This document shows, one piece after another, positions 1-11,789 of a stretch of 64,000 nucleotides of DNA. The notes below the pieces were generated by a model, which had not been told where the DNA came from, ran no database searches, and saw only the letters and a program-made list of their open reading frames with translations. The first letter of the stretch is position 1, and every line of letters begins with the position of its first letter. Source of the DNA: Cranoglanis bouderius (taxonomy: Eukaryota; Chordata; Actinopteri; Siluriformes; Cranoglanididae); assembly GCA_023630585.1 (NCBI GenBank), contig CM042544.1, positions 24,776,256 through 24,840,255 of the forward strand. The letters run 5' to 3'. A program made the translations under genes and the position numbers.

Positions 1-210
1 GGTTATTTTTGTTTTGTTCTCATGTTCTGTGCATTTTGGAATTACTGCCTTGTGGATTATCACTGTACTCTTTTGGATTATTGCTTTACCTTTTTGCGGA
101 TTACGGTTTGTTTCCTTTTTTTTGTGTTTGGTTACTTTTGAATCCTACTGTTCCTAATAAACTGACTTTTCCCCTGCGCATGCATCCTGCCTCCCTCCGT
201 TTATCGTAAC
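1..210 (+). mobile_element. LTR-retrotransposon 3' LTR end (partial)
   Basis: The segment shows pyrimidine/GGATTA-rich text, an AATAAA signal (TAATAAACTGAC near 157-168), then a GCGCATGCATCC-type stretch and a terminal CGTAAC. This is the usual layout of the R/U5 end of fish Gypsy-type LTRs. The upstream part lies outside the window. No gag/pol coding follows, so this is probably a solo or truncated LTR. The assignment rests on recognised style, not on an alignment. Confidence 0.4.
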
Positions 211-1067
211 GCTATACTTTCTAAAAAGCATATAGACACCACCAGTACTAACATACAACATATTGCATGAAACAATGAGCCTACAAAAGAACAATCACTC
301 TGCCTTCAGAAACACAAACCCTCACACTGTCAAATTCTACCTAAAACAGTGGAGATGAACAATGGCTAAATGAGGGTTGTGCAGTAAATACATGGAAAAC
401 GACTAAGTACCAGAGCTTAACTATTTAAAATTTTGTGGCACATAAAGATGTAATGGCCGGATTAAAAAATAAATAAAAATAACACAAAACCAAACAGTAA
501 GTAAGCCAGTTAAAAAAAACAAATAAACAGACAAACAAACAAACAAAAAAACAAAACCCAACCAGGAGGCCAGATTTACCAAACCAGCACAGAAGAATTT
601 GATGGCTTTAAATGGGTGATCTGTGTGAGCTGTGGATTTTTGCTTGAGTGCTTTAATTAATAAGCAATTTTGGGCTTTCCTGTGGGAGTGATAAAGCAAT
701 TTGCGGAGTGCACAGAAAGAGTGGGCCGATGTACAAACAGATTAATTTGCACATGTTCTATAATTTACTTATCGTGAAGGGTCTGAGAGAGAGGTTATTG
801 CTTGTTTTGTTACACACTGAATAATTTGACTGACAAATAGTTTATATCAAGAGTTACTGAAAAATGCATAAGAACTGAGTGAAACTGAGTCTGTTCAATA
901 ATGCATAGGGCTGCATGATTCTTAATGAAATAGGAATCATTAATTTATTTATTTTTTTGCTTAGAACTGAGATCACAATTTTCACTCACAATTCTTTGAC
1001 CAATTTTGTAAGGAACAATATATACATTTATAAATTCCTACATTACTGTGGTACACTGTGGAATATA
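211..1067. other. Intergenic, no gene seen
   Basis: AT-rich single-copy-looking sequence with an A-rich tract at about 510-560 and T-rich text near 940-960. No domain-bearing reading frame or RNA gene was recognised. Confidence 0.6.
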
Positions 1068-1179
1068 CTGTCCCCTCCTAAAATATTGAAACCTGCAAGG
1101 CCAATTCTTTTGTTTTTGCTATACGCTGAATACAATTGGGTTAGAGATCAAAATATTTATATGAATCGATAGATCAGAA

Positions 1180-1910
1180 TTTCCTTTGTTGTGTTGGCAG
1201 TGTGCTTTTGGTCATTTGGTCTTGCTGCATGATGAAGTTCCTCCCAGTTAGACTGGATGCATTTCTCTGTATATTGGCAGACCAAATGTTTCTCTAGGCT
1301 TCTGAATTCATTCTGCTGCTACCATGATGAGTTACATCATCAATAAAGCTTAGTGAGCCCGTTCCAGAGATGATGAGCTATGAGAGCCCAAGCCATGACA
1401 CTACCTCCACCATGCTTGACTGATGAGCTTCTATGTTTTGGATCATGAGCAGACCCTTTCTTTTTCCATCATTTTGGTAGAGGTTAATCTTTGTTCCAGA
1501 ACTTGTATGTATTAACTCTGTAGTTCTTTGTGAATTCCCATCTGGCTTTTGGATTCTTACTGCTGATGAGTGGTTTGCATCATGTGGTATGGCCACTGTT
1601 TCTCTGCTCTCAAAGTCTTCTTCGAACAGTGGATTGTGATACCTTCACCCCTGCCCTGTGGAGGTTGTTGATGATGTCACTGAATGTTGTTTCTGGGTTT
1701 TTCTTCACAGCTCTTATAATGCTGTTGTTTTCCTTGGATGACCAGTTCATTGTCTGGTTTTTAGTACACCAGTGGTTTCTTTCTTTTTCAGGACATTCCA
1801 AATTGTTGTATTGGCTATGCCCAATGCTAGTGCAATGCCTCTGATTGATTTTCCCTCTTTTCTCAGCTTAAAAAAGGCTTCCTTTTCTCCTATAAGCAAC
1901 TCTCTGATCT
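1180..1910 (-). pseudogene. Tc1 transposase pseudogene (family A)
   Basis: Minus-strand debris of a Tc1 transposase. The paired-like DNA-binding domain is recognisable at 1610-1801 (WSSKENNSIIRAVKKNPETT). Further 3', pieces matching the catalytic part of the 22545 copy are spread over all frames, such as VEVVSWLGLS near 1380-1410, a damaged GGGSVMAWA-type motif. The DNDPKHTA and DWPSQSPDL motifs expected at the C-terminus are absent because of an internal deletion. There are multiple stops and shifts, so no product is expected. Confidence 0.7.
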
Positions 1911-1998
1911 TCATGTTGGTTTATCCTTTTTAACAACAAGTGAAGTCTTCACAGGTAAAACCCAGGGCTCAAACCAAGAATAGAGGTTCAGAGCTATA

Positions 1999-3849
1999 CA
2001 GGCTTGGGGAGTAACAGATTGCATGTAACGGCGTTACGTAATCAGGATACAAAAAACTGGTAACTGTAATCTGTTACAGTTACGTCAAAAAACAAAGTAA
2101 TCAGAGTACAGGTACATTTTGTAAAAAATGGGAATACTATCAGGATTACTTTTGCATGGCTCCAGACTGCACCTAAAATGGTCAGATTTGCGACCAAAAA
2201 TATTAATTTGCGAATGATATTTTTGCTGAGATCGCCACTGGCAACAATATAAATTTACACGTTATGATTTAAAAATTGCCTTTTTAATTGCATTCTGTGA
2301 GGAGGAGCCTCTCGCATAATATGTTGTGTTAATGTAATAAAATGAGACGCTGCACATGAAGTTCAAATTGTTCCAGAGCGCCAAAATACGCTCAGGGAAA
2401 GCGGGAATCAGATTTCCGTCTCAGAAAGACATGTCTAAACGAAAAATATCAGACACTTTTTCAAACAATCCTCATCTCTGTCGAGCACCAATGCTGATGG
2501 CACACCTGCTAATAAAAAATCAGGCTCTAGTTATGCCAGCATGAGGGAGATAGAAAATGACGGAGACACAGAGGATCATCTTTCCGTGTCAATCAATGAA
2601 CGCCCAAGTAAAAGTGCTGAAAGGCATTTTAAGACTTCTTGGATTCAAGAGTTTGCATGGCTCAGGTATGATCATCGCACACAGAAAATGTTTTGTGACT
2701 TTTGTTCCAAAGCGGGCAGAGAAATCGCGGAAAATGGATTTCATTACCGGAACGAACCATTTCAAGAAAGAGACTGTGAGAAAACAGGGTGATAGTCAAA
2801 AGCATAAAAAAGCTCCTGACTGTGTAATCACAGAGAGCTCCACAAAAACACCGTTAGCACAAGCAATGTCTCGTGCATGTGAACTACATGATGAGACCGA
2901 ATGGAAAGAGCTAAAAATAAAATTCAACACTGCCTATATGATTGCATGTGAAGAGCTGCCTTTCACCAAATTTACCTCTCAGACATTACTAATGCAGAAA
3001 ATGGATGTGTGCAAGACGTATGACAACAACACAGCACATGCTTTGAGCAGAATGCTTCTAGTTGAGATATTGCTTGTCCTACCAATTTTGGCTGCTCAGT
3101 GTGAACGTGAATTTTCACGTTTGAGTTTTCTCAAGACAGGATAAAATCAAAAGTGCACAATTCAACCTTGGAAGACTTGATCAGGATCAGCACAGAGGCC
3201 CATCACTTGAACAGTCTGATCCTGAACCATGTGTCAAACGCTGGCTTTCTGCAACACAGAGGAGGCCAAACTCCATTCAATGACCAAGTGATGCTGACAT
3301 AATTACGGTCAGTGACACCGGCTCAGATTCTGTGTAAAGAATGATTCTTTGTGACTGTATATAGCTCTCAAGTTGGAAAAGACATTCAGTTCCCACTTTA
3401 AGTGAACTTGGATGAAAATGCTGACGCAGTAAAAGGAGTCCAGACGTACAAACATGACAGGATGACTGAAAGTAAGTGTTTTAAAATGTTCAAATGTAAG
3501 TTCATTCTTATGTGGCACTTTAAAAAAAAAATGCCACCTGTTTTTTTTTTTCTTATAGGGGCCAATGGCTCCGTAATAGATTTGTTTGTCTGGAGCCCTG
3601 CTTTTGACATAACATAATATAGACAGTTGCATGATTATAGTTCTGGTTCCCTCTTGCCAGTTGTGACTCATTAGATCATGTTGCTTTTCTCTTGACTTTA
3701 TTTACATATGTGACCTTGAAGTAATTCAAAAGTAATCAGATTACATTACTTTCATATTGTGATACTTGGGTTACGTTACTGATTACATTTTTATGAAGTA
3801 ATTTGTAACTGTAACAGATTACATTTTTAAAGTAACCCTCCCAACCCTG
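1999..3849 (+). mobile_element. hAT transposon (BED-finger type), nested in Tc1 family A relic
   Basis: The element begins CAGGCTTGGGGAGTAAC and ends GTAACCCTCCCAACCCTG, an imperfect inverted pair. It is flanked by a perfect 8-bp direct repeat, GAGCTATA, at 1991-1998 and 3850-3857. Eight-bp duplications are diagnostic of the hAT superfamily. Subterminal regions at both ends carry repeated GTAATC/GATTAC and TGTAACAG motifs, likely transposase binding sites. It is 1851 bp long, so it lacks most of a normal 2.5-4 kb autonomous hAT, with the central catalytic part deleted. It interrupts the family A Tc1 element and is therefore younger. Confidence 0.88.
2431..3302 (+). pseudogene. hAT transposase pseudogene with BED-type zinc finger
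   Basis: Two plus-strand frames alternate. The start is MSKRKISDTFS at 2431. A BED-type finger follows in pieces: FKTSWIQEFAWLRYD and FCDFCSKAG in one frame, then TGTNHFKKETVRKQGDSQKH in another, so a frameshift lies near 2730-2760. The C-terminal dimerisation segment is visible as QCEREFSRLSFLKTG (to about 3140). It continues after another one-base shift as RIKSKVHNSTLEDLIRIS and stops at 3300-3302. Between finger and C-terminus only about 100 residues remain, so the RNase-H-like catalytic core is mostly deleted. The style resembles hAT proteins related to ZNF862-like genes (family knowledge). It is non-functional. Confidence 0.75.
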
Positions 3850-4140
3850 GAGCTATATTAAATGTTTAATCAATCAATCTAACAGGGCACACCTAGATAA
3901 CAAATAACATCTGTCAGTCAAATGTTCCAATATTTCTCATCACTTGAACAGTGGGTGGGTTCAAACAAAAGGTGCCATGTTCTAAGTTGTTTAATCTAGA
4001 TGTAATTATCAGCAACATCTTACATCTCTTACAACATCTTACAGCTCATGTTCATCTTTTGGTTGCAAACTGAAATGTCATCAGTGTATAGCAAAAACAA
4101 AAGAACTGGCCTTGCCATGCCAGTACTTTCACAGGGACTG

Positions 4141-7100
4141 TGTACAGTATTTTCCAAGTGGATATTTGTAAACGACAGCTCTTCTGCATTTCAAATTCTT
4201 GATTTACTGGGATATTTGTACTGTAATAAAGTCCTGAGCAAAAAGCAATTGCTATTCAGTATAAAATGTATTATTTCATATAAATGAGCAAAGTGTGACC
4301 TCTAGAAGGAATTTAAAGGAATCTCACAATATTAATAGTCGGTTAACAACTCTTAAGCTACTCATGGGAAACTCGGTCTTGATAAATGTGTTCTACACAT
4401 TTCATGACTCACTTACACAATTCGTTCAATTCAGTGTCCAGTACTTAATGTTTAACATTTGTTTAGGAGAACTTTGTTCCTAATCACTACACGTGACATA
4501 TGGGTCACATTAAAATTCACTCACAGCTTAGCATCCCAACCTTGTTTCTCACATTTTTCTTCTGTAGACTTGCTGAGTCACTGTGTTTCAGGTCTGTATA
4601 TGAGGTCATGTCGTTGACCACAACTTCTATGGTCATTGGTCACAGCATATAAGGAGAAATAATGCTGCTCGGTTTTATGGAGTGGTGACACAAGTGCAAA
4701 TGCTGCAGAATATGCGCTGTTCTTGAATCAATTTCGAATGAGAAACAAATAGAAATTGTGATTTTTAATATGATAATTTTTTGTGCAGCCATACTGCCAA
4801 GCACACCACTTTGCAATCTAATTAATGTAAATGGCAGGAATTCATAAGGATTATAATACATCAGAGTAATTTAACTGGATCAGTCATAAAAGGTCACAGC
4901 CACTAATCCCACCTACACACAACCTGAACAACGCATATGATTTTATACAGCTCAATGCGAAATTTCCTATCTCCTTTTTTTTTTTTTTAAAGAAAAATCA
5001 ACAAATAAGAGATACAGATAAGAGATACACAGTTAGAGAGAGCGAGATATATAGAGAATGGACACTTGGACCAATGGACAGTTTCTTGTTCTTGTTGATA
5101 GTCAGCTCTTTACACTATTGATCCTCTCCTCTTGGACTCTGCTCAGCTTCAGTCTGCAATTTCTGGGCCATCCAAAGGGAACATCATCAACATCATTATT
5201 CATGATAGATGATAGTTTATTGATGATAGTTTTTGTTGTAATTTTTTTCAGTCATATTACCACATTTTTACTAAATGGTGAACTGGTCATGGAAGAGTCT
5301 CAATGAATAGGAGGCTGATCAGGTGGTGGTGGTTGCTGTAGTAACGGGCAGGGGGAACACAGGTAAGGGTTTCAGCTGATTGCCTGAACTCAAGTGGTGC
5401 TGATGAAAGAATGCGGCTACTGGACAATCACAGACTGGCTGCAAATCATTCCAAGAGAGATAAAGAATAGAGGCTGAGCAAGAAGAACCATTAAGCTATA
5501 TAAACTAAGAAAGAAGCCTGATTTGGACAACTACAAAGCTCCTCTGATGAAGAGACTTAAAATGCACCGTGATTGCAGAGAACTACCATTAGGAGAAGTG
5601 TGACATCTGCAAGTATAAAAGGCCTGGCCTGCATTGAATTAATGCATTATCACAGCAGTCAAACTCCAAAATCTGATGGGTCAGAAGGTGTTGATTAATT
5701 GTTAATTTTATATAATGCCACGGCTCTGAGAGATGTGTCAGCTGCAAGCAGTAATTGTAATAATAAATGGATAAGAATATTTTGTTACTTAACAAAGAAA
5801 ATGTATAATTTTTGATATGGTGAAGGCTGCTGTACGGAGATGCTTATTGGAAATTTATGGAAGGAGTCTCCAATGTCAGTGCATTTAGAGAGAAAGCTGT
5901 TCTTTTAAGCTTTCCACCACAAGAAAAAGTTGAAGGACAGGGGAGATTATAATGATTACTCAGTATCAAACTGAATAAAAAGATTACCTGGAAGAGAAAG
6001 CAAGGAAATGAATGTTTATAGCTGCTATAACATCACTGATAACAGGAACTAACTTGTTACTCGTGGATTTTCGAACAACACTGAATGTAACTATAAATGG
6101 ATAAAAAGTTTGACATGTTGAATTAGTAAAAAATTATATAATCTTCGGCAAATTGCTGTTTGTATAAGAGGGCCACATCACACCACCCTGTCATTGTTTA
6201 TTTTGCTATAATAGCACACCCCTGTTACATATATATGGAGCCCTGAAAGTCTGGAGTAATCAGAGCATTGGGTCAACATTTTGGGAAGCATTCCAATTAT
6301 TCTCTTTACTGTGCTGTAAGCTCACTGCAGACTGTACTCATCTATTATTCAACTTTATGGTAGACTCTGATGTTAGCTCTCAGCTGGTTGTAGTGAAACC
6401 ATGACAATGAATCTGATGCTATTTTCATTTATCAACTGACAGTTAAAAAATGAAGCAACTCTCATTAGCTGATGCTACAAAATATTTAACATCTGTAATG
6501 AAATAGACATTGAATTTTAAAGCTGCAAGTGTAGAGGGTGGAAGTTTTTCTATACTTCATGTTTGAACCTCATTACATTTGAGTAAAATTCCACTGCACA
6601 GAGTTCAGTCTAATGTCAGCTCAATCTAAAGAGGTTATGGTGTTACAGTCCACTCATGCTTAATTTACTAAAGCAGTGGAGCAGAACTGAAATAGGTCCC
6701 CCTTTTTGCTTTCTCATTCAGTGTGATATACAAAGACCAATGTCTTCAGAAGTAAAAGAAATTATGTTAAATCCCCATTCTGTTGACAGATTAGAACCAG
6801 TGATAACCATAAAAGCAGCTTCAAGAGAAACCTCTTAACAAAAAAGGCATATGCACTTTGAGTGTAAAAATAACTGTTATCTTAGGTGTGGTTTATAACA
6901 CATAGTTGTGAATCTTTTTGTAGACAAAAACATTCACAGCTGCACACTCAAAGTGGTTGCTGACTTGAAAACCTGGTTGGCAAAAGGAAAAACAGATGCA
7001 GGAAGAATCAATCTTTGCCGCTTGTGAGTGGTGTTTAGCACGTGTAACTGGGTAAGGCTTTGGGAATGGAAATTACCTACCTAACCACCTGTGCCACGAT

Positions 7101-7482
7101 AGCGCGATGAATGTAGTGAATAATGTTGTAGCAAGTGCAACAAGCAGCCTCTGTGTTCAATGGAGTGCAGAGTTCTCTGCCTGATTTCTTGTGATGCAAT
7201 TTGAAGATTTAAAGGATGGAGAGGGTAGAGGGAGGAAAATCATATCTCTGTCATGTCTTTCAATTAACTGAGGAGATTCAAAAGAATATTAACTACATTT
7301 TGATTTGAAATAATAGCAAAATGTAGAATTTTAATCTCCAGTGGCATTTGGGGAAACAGTAAATCACATTTTTTAGGTAAGTGCTATAGCTCCTTGTGCT
7401 CTGTTTCATATAACTGTTTTCTCAACAACACTGTATTCTCCAGAAACATTTTATGTGAAATAAAGTGCTCACCCAATTTCAA
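4141..7482. other. Intergenic, no gene seen
   Basis: AT-rich DNA without coding signals. It holds a T run near 4976-4988, one copy of a dispersed repeat at about 6011-6205 (listed), and a 12-bp inverted pair CACTTTGAGTGT / ACACTCAAAGTG roughly 85 bases apart near 6855 and 6945. Confidence 0.6.
6011..6205. repeat. Dispersed repeat, copy 1 (GATAACAGGAACTAACTTG type)
   Basis: Shares CTGATAACAGGAACTAACTT, AACTATAAATGGATAAAA and a terminal CACATCACAC...TTATTTT pattern with the copy at 18855-19060, in the same orientation. No coding capacity. It could be a short non-autonomous DNA transposon, but terminal repeats were not resolved. Confidence 0.5.
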
Positions 7483-7499
7483 ATCTATCTATCTATCTA

Positions 7500-7597
<98 letters not shown>

Positions 7598-7627
7598 CAT
7601 CTATCTATCTATCAGTTTGTCTGTCTG
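7483..7627. repeat. (ATCT)n/(GTCT)n tetranucleotide microsatellite
   Basis: About 145 bp of ATCT and GTCT blocks alternating in runs. All three forward frames stay open across it, which explains apparent Ser/Ile/Tyr/Leu-rich peptides there. Confidence 0.95.
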
Positions 7628-10281
7628 CAAAAGTTTTACATCGGATGCCCTTCCTGACACAACATTCTCTATTTATCCGGGTTTGGGACCGGCACAAAAA
7701 GTACACTGGCTTGTGACCTCCTGTGGCTAGCTTAGTCCAAAGAGATGCCAGTACTGTATCTATTTACCTCTGAGCAAAACCTCAGGGCAACAAGAGCAGC
7801 TTTGGTCCAATTCAGCCAAACACTAGTGCACAGTTAAATACTCACCACAGGTCAATATGCATAGTATCAAGAAGAATACAAGCAGCATTTTTTACCCTTG
7901 TTCTTAGGCTCCTGTTATGAAGTTGATGGACCCTTTCATAGTTTATAAAATACACACTTCCACATAAACATATATATGAGACACATAAAAATGAGAGTAA
8001 TAAAGAGAGAGAGGGCAGGAAATAACATGCTTTCAACCCACATTAATGTTCGTTTCTCCCTCAACTATTTTACCCATTTATTAAGCTGTCAATAAGACTA
8101 ACAATTAATCCCCCACACAATGATTACATTTGAAGCCACTGTTTTAATTCCTTTTACATTCAGATGAACTGGCCTTTAGTTGCTATTATTAATTAAAGCA
8201 CGAGGAACACTTTCAGGCCACTGCCATCTTGATGGAACAAAAGGAATCATTAGAGATCCTTTGAGCCTGTTTAATATACTTGAGTACCAGTTGGCTTTTG
8301 AGCATCAGCTGGTGAAGGAAGGTTCAACCAGCAAATCAACCTGCTGACCTGCAATTTGCATCAGCTACAATAAAAACCAGTGATGTCTCCTCCTGTGTGT
8401 TTCCCTACCACTGTCTTTTTATTAGCCAGCCTTTATTTTCACAGAGACCGGGTTTTTTTTTTTTTTTTAATGCAGTAATTCAGTTTCTAATTGCAAATCA
8501 CCTTCCTCACCCTCCTGTGGGGTTCCATAAAGGTGCCAGCTTGTTCTTACTAAAAAGAAAAGAAGAAAGAAGGAAAGAGAAAAAGTTACTACTATGGTAT
8601 TACTATATGCTCAGGGGAGTACAGCTGTTAGCTAATTTGTGACTTACTCACTTAACATTGAAAATCCAATTACAAACAGGTTAAATGTGTCTGTCAGATC
8701 TGAGTCAGCTGCTAAAGTGATTTTGTGACATTTTAAAATGAACTGTCTAGTTTTGTATTTATATTAAATTATTTGGATTTACAACAAGCTGATCTTTGTT
8801 TCTTTTGAGAATCACAAAAGAATAACTTTTAAATATATGAAATGGAATGCAAACTACATTGTCCCAGAATTTGTTGAGCTGATAATTTGTTGAGCAAAAT
8901 TCAACATTCCAAACATGGCTTAATTGTTCATTTTCTAATCATAAGCAGAATATACATACAAATTGTGGCTTCACTTTATTCTGTTATGCACAATTCACAG
9001 TGATAGTAAGTCCTATTTCAAATATTCAACATCACCTCAAGATAAAGAAATCATGTCCTGTTTGATCAGACGTTATCAGGTGTAAAGAGGAGTGAACACA
9101 GATGAAAACAGTGCTATAACATTCCTAAATACTATAAAATATACAATAAGGATTGGATCTGGAGGAACATAGACTCATGTGACACATGAAACGTATTATG
9201 GATTTTAGTTTTTGCATGTGTTGTCACTGTGGGCAAACAGTCATCACTGCCATTTTGTGTACTCCATTTACTTTTTAAAAAAATTATTAATGATTGAAAA
9301 AGGAAAAATGATTTTAGATCTGAATCAGTTTTTTTTTTTTTTTTTTTTTTTTTACATAGAATGTGACTTCAATCATGAGTTTATTGGTTGCACTAACTCG
9401 TTTAGCATTGCTGGACAAATCTTTCTGTTAGTCCATTACTGATTTGTTTCCATTTCTCAGAAGGCATGCCATATGATCAATAGGTCTCATTTGCTAAAAG
9501 GATTTGGTTTATAGTACAAATGTGCTGCTGGTTTTTTCCTCTTCCTTAGGATGTACCTGGTTTGACCTGCATACCCTGGGTCACAAATCAAATGACCTGC
9601 TTGATTGCATCCTCTAAGAACATTGATTCCAAAACCACAAGTCATGAGCTTCCCCTGATTAAATCTTAACTTCTTCTCTGTCAAAGGACACAAGGTAACA
9701 CAGTGATAAACTACAGGAAACTTAATAGACATTAAGTGCTAGACACTTGATATAGTTCATTTTGATCATTTGTCAGATAAGCTCTCTCTCTCTCTCCCTC
9801 TCTCTCTCCCTCTCTCCCTCTCTCACATGACCATCAAGTGGTCAACAACAACAACCATCATCATCATCATCATCATCCTTCCAGCCAACAGTCGTTTCTG
9901 AAATACATTTTGATGCTTTACAGCCATATTTCTCTGCTCAGATCAGATATATGAGTTGACTCCTGATTTTCACCTCACATATCTGGATCATATTTAATGT
10001 TTACTATGTTTACTCATCAGAGAAATAAACAATGTGGACTATGGTGAGAAATATTTAAAAAAAAATTTAAATACTATTATCTTTTATAACAGTGGCTTAG
10101 CCATCATTACCTGGGATAGACTCCAGATTCCCCTGCGACCCTGTGTAGGATAAGTGGTATGGAAAATCAATGGATAGGTCTTTTATTACTCCCAGTCTGT
10201 GTTTTAAATTTCAGCTAGTTTTCCTATTACATATTTGTGCTAATTTGGCTACTGATAGCTTGAATGTAGCAAAGTAACATA
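7628..10281. other. Intergenic; simple repeats and one candidate conserved block
   Basis: Contains a 22-base T run at about 9331-9352, a CT-rich tract at 9782-9824 and an (ATC)n tract at about 9855-9878. A SINE tail fragment (GGGATAGACTCCAGATTCCC ... GGATAAGTGGTATGG) lies at about 10111-10177. The stretch 8150-8380 is compositionally complex, with TATTAATTAAAG, and could be conserved non-coding DNA. No genes were recognised. Confidence 0.55.
10111..10177 (+). mobile_element. SINE 3' tail fragment
   Basis: Matches the last ~65 bp of the SINE family seen at 15075, 20741 and 38940: the GGGATAGGCTCCAG...CCCTGTGTAGGATAAG...GGAAAAT...GGATGG end. The 5' part is absent, consistent with 5' truncation. 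Confidence 0.7.
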
Positions 10282-11789
10282 CAGGTGCATCTCAATAAAT
10301 TAGAATGTTGTGGAAAAGTTCATTTATTTCAGTAATTCAACTCAAATTGTGAAACTCGTGTATTAAATAAATTCAATGCACACAGACTGAAGTAGTTTAA
10401 GTCTTTGGTTCTTTTAATTGTGATGATTTTGGCTCACATTTAACAAAAACCCACCAATTCACTATCTCAACAAATTAGAATATTTCATAAGACCAATAAA
10501 AAAACATTTTTAGTGAATTGTTGGCCTTCTGGAAAGTATGTTCATTTACTGTACATGTACTCAATACTTGGTAGGGGCTCCTTTTGCTTTAATTGCTGAC
10601 TCAATTCAGCGTGGCATGGAGGTGATCAGTTTGTGGCACTGCTGAGGTGGTATGGAAGCCCAGGTTTCTTTGACAGTGGCCTTCAGCTCATCTGCATTTC
10701 TTGGTCTCTTGTTTCTCATTTTCCTCTTGACAATACCCCATAGATTCTCTATGGGGTTCAGGTGTGGTGAGTTTGCTGGCCAGTCAAGCACACCAACACC
10801 ATGGTCATTTAACCAACTTTTGGTGCTTTTGGCAGTGTGGGCAGGTGCCAAATCCTGCTGGAAAATGAAATCAGCATCTTCAAAAAGCTGGTCAGCAGAA
10901 GGAAGCATGAAGTGCTCCAAAATTTCTTGGTAAACAGGTGCAGTGACTTTGGTTTTCAAAAAACACAATGGACCAACACCAGCAGATGACATTGCACCCC
11001 AAATCATCACAGACTGTGGAAACTTAACACTGGACTTCAAGCAACTTGGGCTATGAGCTTCTCCACCCTTCCTCCAGACTCTAGGACCTTGGTTTCCAAA
11101 TGAAATACAAAACTTGCTCTCATCTGAAAAGAGGACTTTGGACCACTGGGCAACAGTCCAGTTCTTCTTCTTCTTAGCCCAGGTAAGACGCCTCTGACGT
11201 TGTCTGTGGTTCAGGAGTGGCTTAACAAGAGGAATACGACAACTGTAGCCAAATTCCTTGACACGTCTGTGTGTGGTGGCTCTTGATGCCTTGACCCCAG
11301 CCTCAGTCCATTCCTTGTGAAGTTCACTCAAATTCTTGAATCGATTTTGCTTGACAATCCTCATAAGGCTGCGGTTCTCTCGGTTGGTTGTGCATCTTTT
11401 TCTTCCACACCTTTTCCTTCCACTCAACTTTCTGTTAACATGCTTGGATACAGCACTCTGTGAACAGCCAGCTTCTTTGGCAATGAATGTTTGTGGCTTA
11501 CCTAGTGAACCAAACTGAGAGACCATTTTGAAGGCTCAGGAAACCTTTGCAGGTGTTTTGAGTTGATTAGCTGATTGGCATGTCACCATATTCTAATTTG
11601 TTGAGATAGTGAATTGGTGGGTTTTTGTTAAATGTGAGCCAAAATCATCACAATTAAAAGAACCAAAGACTTAAACTACTTCAGTCTATGTGCATTGAAT
11701 TTACTTAATACACGAGTTTCACAATTTGAGTTGAATTACTGAAATAAATGAACTTTTCCACGACATTCTAATTTATTGAGATGCACCTG
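10282..11789 (-). mobile_element. Near-intact Tc1-like transposon, family B, with IR/DR ends
   Basis: A 1508-bp element bounded by TA dinucleotides (10280-10281 and 11790-11791). Its ends start CAGGTGCATCTCAATAAATT. The terminal inverted repeats are about 202 bp each (10282-10483 and 11588-11789). By eye they differ at only three positions, all transitions. Each repeat holds an outer motif CTCAATAAATTAGAAT and an inner near-copy CTCAACAAATTAGAAT, the IR/DR layout known from Sleeping Beauty-like elements. One minus-strand transposase gene fills the middle. Low end divergence and a long open frame point to recent activity. Confidence 0.93.
10606..11526 (-). CDS. Tc1/mariner DD34E transposase (306 codons, C-terminus cut by a stop)
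   Basis: A cut-and-paste transposase that binds the element's own terminal repeats and inserts at TA. Seen: an N-terminal helix-turn-helix (FIAKEAGCSQSAVSKHVNRK, about residues 15-33), a basic GRKRCGRKRC linker, and a second DNA-binding helix region (ELHKEWTEAGVKASRATTHR, 68-87). The catalytic triad is intact: D135 in LFSDESKF, D225 in FQQDLAPAHTA and E260 in NPIENLWG. D225 and E260 are separated by exactly 34 residues. The non-catalytic family motif SPDLNPIEN is SPHLNPIEN here. The frame ends ITSMPR-TGA. The same frame then continues IESAIKAKGAPTKY to a second stop at 10561-10563, the usual family end. A CGA-to-TGA CpG transition has therefore probably removed 15 residues. The start ATG follows an in-frame TGA closely. 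It is a selfish gene, not a host gene. Confidence 0.9.
   Translation of the reverse strand: MVSQFGSLGKPQTFIAKEAGCSQSAVSKHVNRKLSGRKRCGRKRCTTNRENRSLMRIVKQNRFKNLSELHKEWTEAGVKASRATTHRRVKEFGYSCRIPLVKPLLNHRQRQRRLTWAKKKKNWTVAQWSKVLFSDESKFCISFGNQGPRVWRKGGEAHSPSCLKSSVKFPQSVMIWGAMSSAGVGPLCFLKTKVTAPVYQEILEHFMLPSADQLFEDADFIFQQDLAPAHTAKSTKSWLNDHGVGVLDWPANSPHLNPIENLWGIVKRKMRNKRPRNADELKATVKETWASIPPQQCHKLITSMPR

Larger units (their letters stand above)
1068..4140 (-). mobile_element. Tc1-like transposon relic, family A, split by a hAT insertion
   Basis: The outer ends are inverted copies of a family terminal repeat. The left end near 1068 reads TGTCCCCTCC and then AAGGCCAATTCTTTTGTTTT. The right end (about 4085-4140) gives the complementary AAACAAAAGAACTGGCCTTG followed by AGTACTTTCACAGGGACTG. 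Minus-strand transposase debris lies between about 1180 and 1910, with an N-terminal helix-turn-helix segment (TFSDIINNLHRAGVKVSQST) at about 1610-1801. Compared with the family A copy at 22545, roughly 180 bp of the catalytic C-terminus is missing near 1150-1185. The right half is interrupted by the hAT element at 1999-3849. Without the insert the relic is about 1.2 kb. It cannot encode an active transposase. Confidence 0.8.

Noticed and set aside
7394..7716. Ser/Ile/Leu/Cys-rich open frames over the ATCT/GTCT tract
   Set aside because: Tetranucleotide repeats keep frames open. No gene signals are present.
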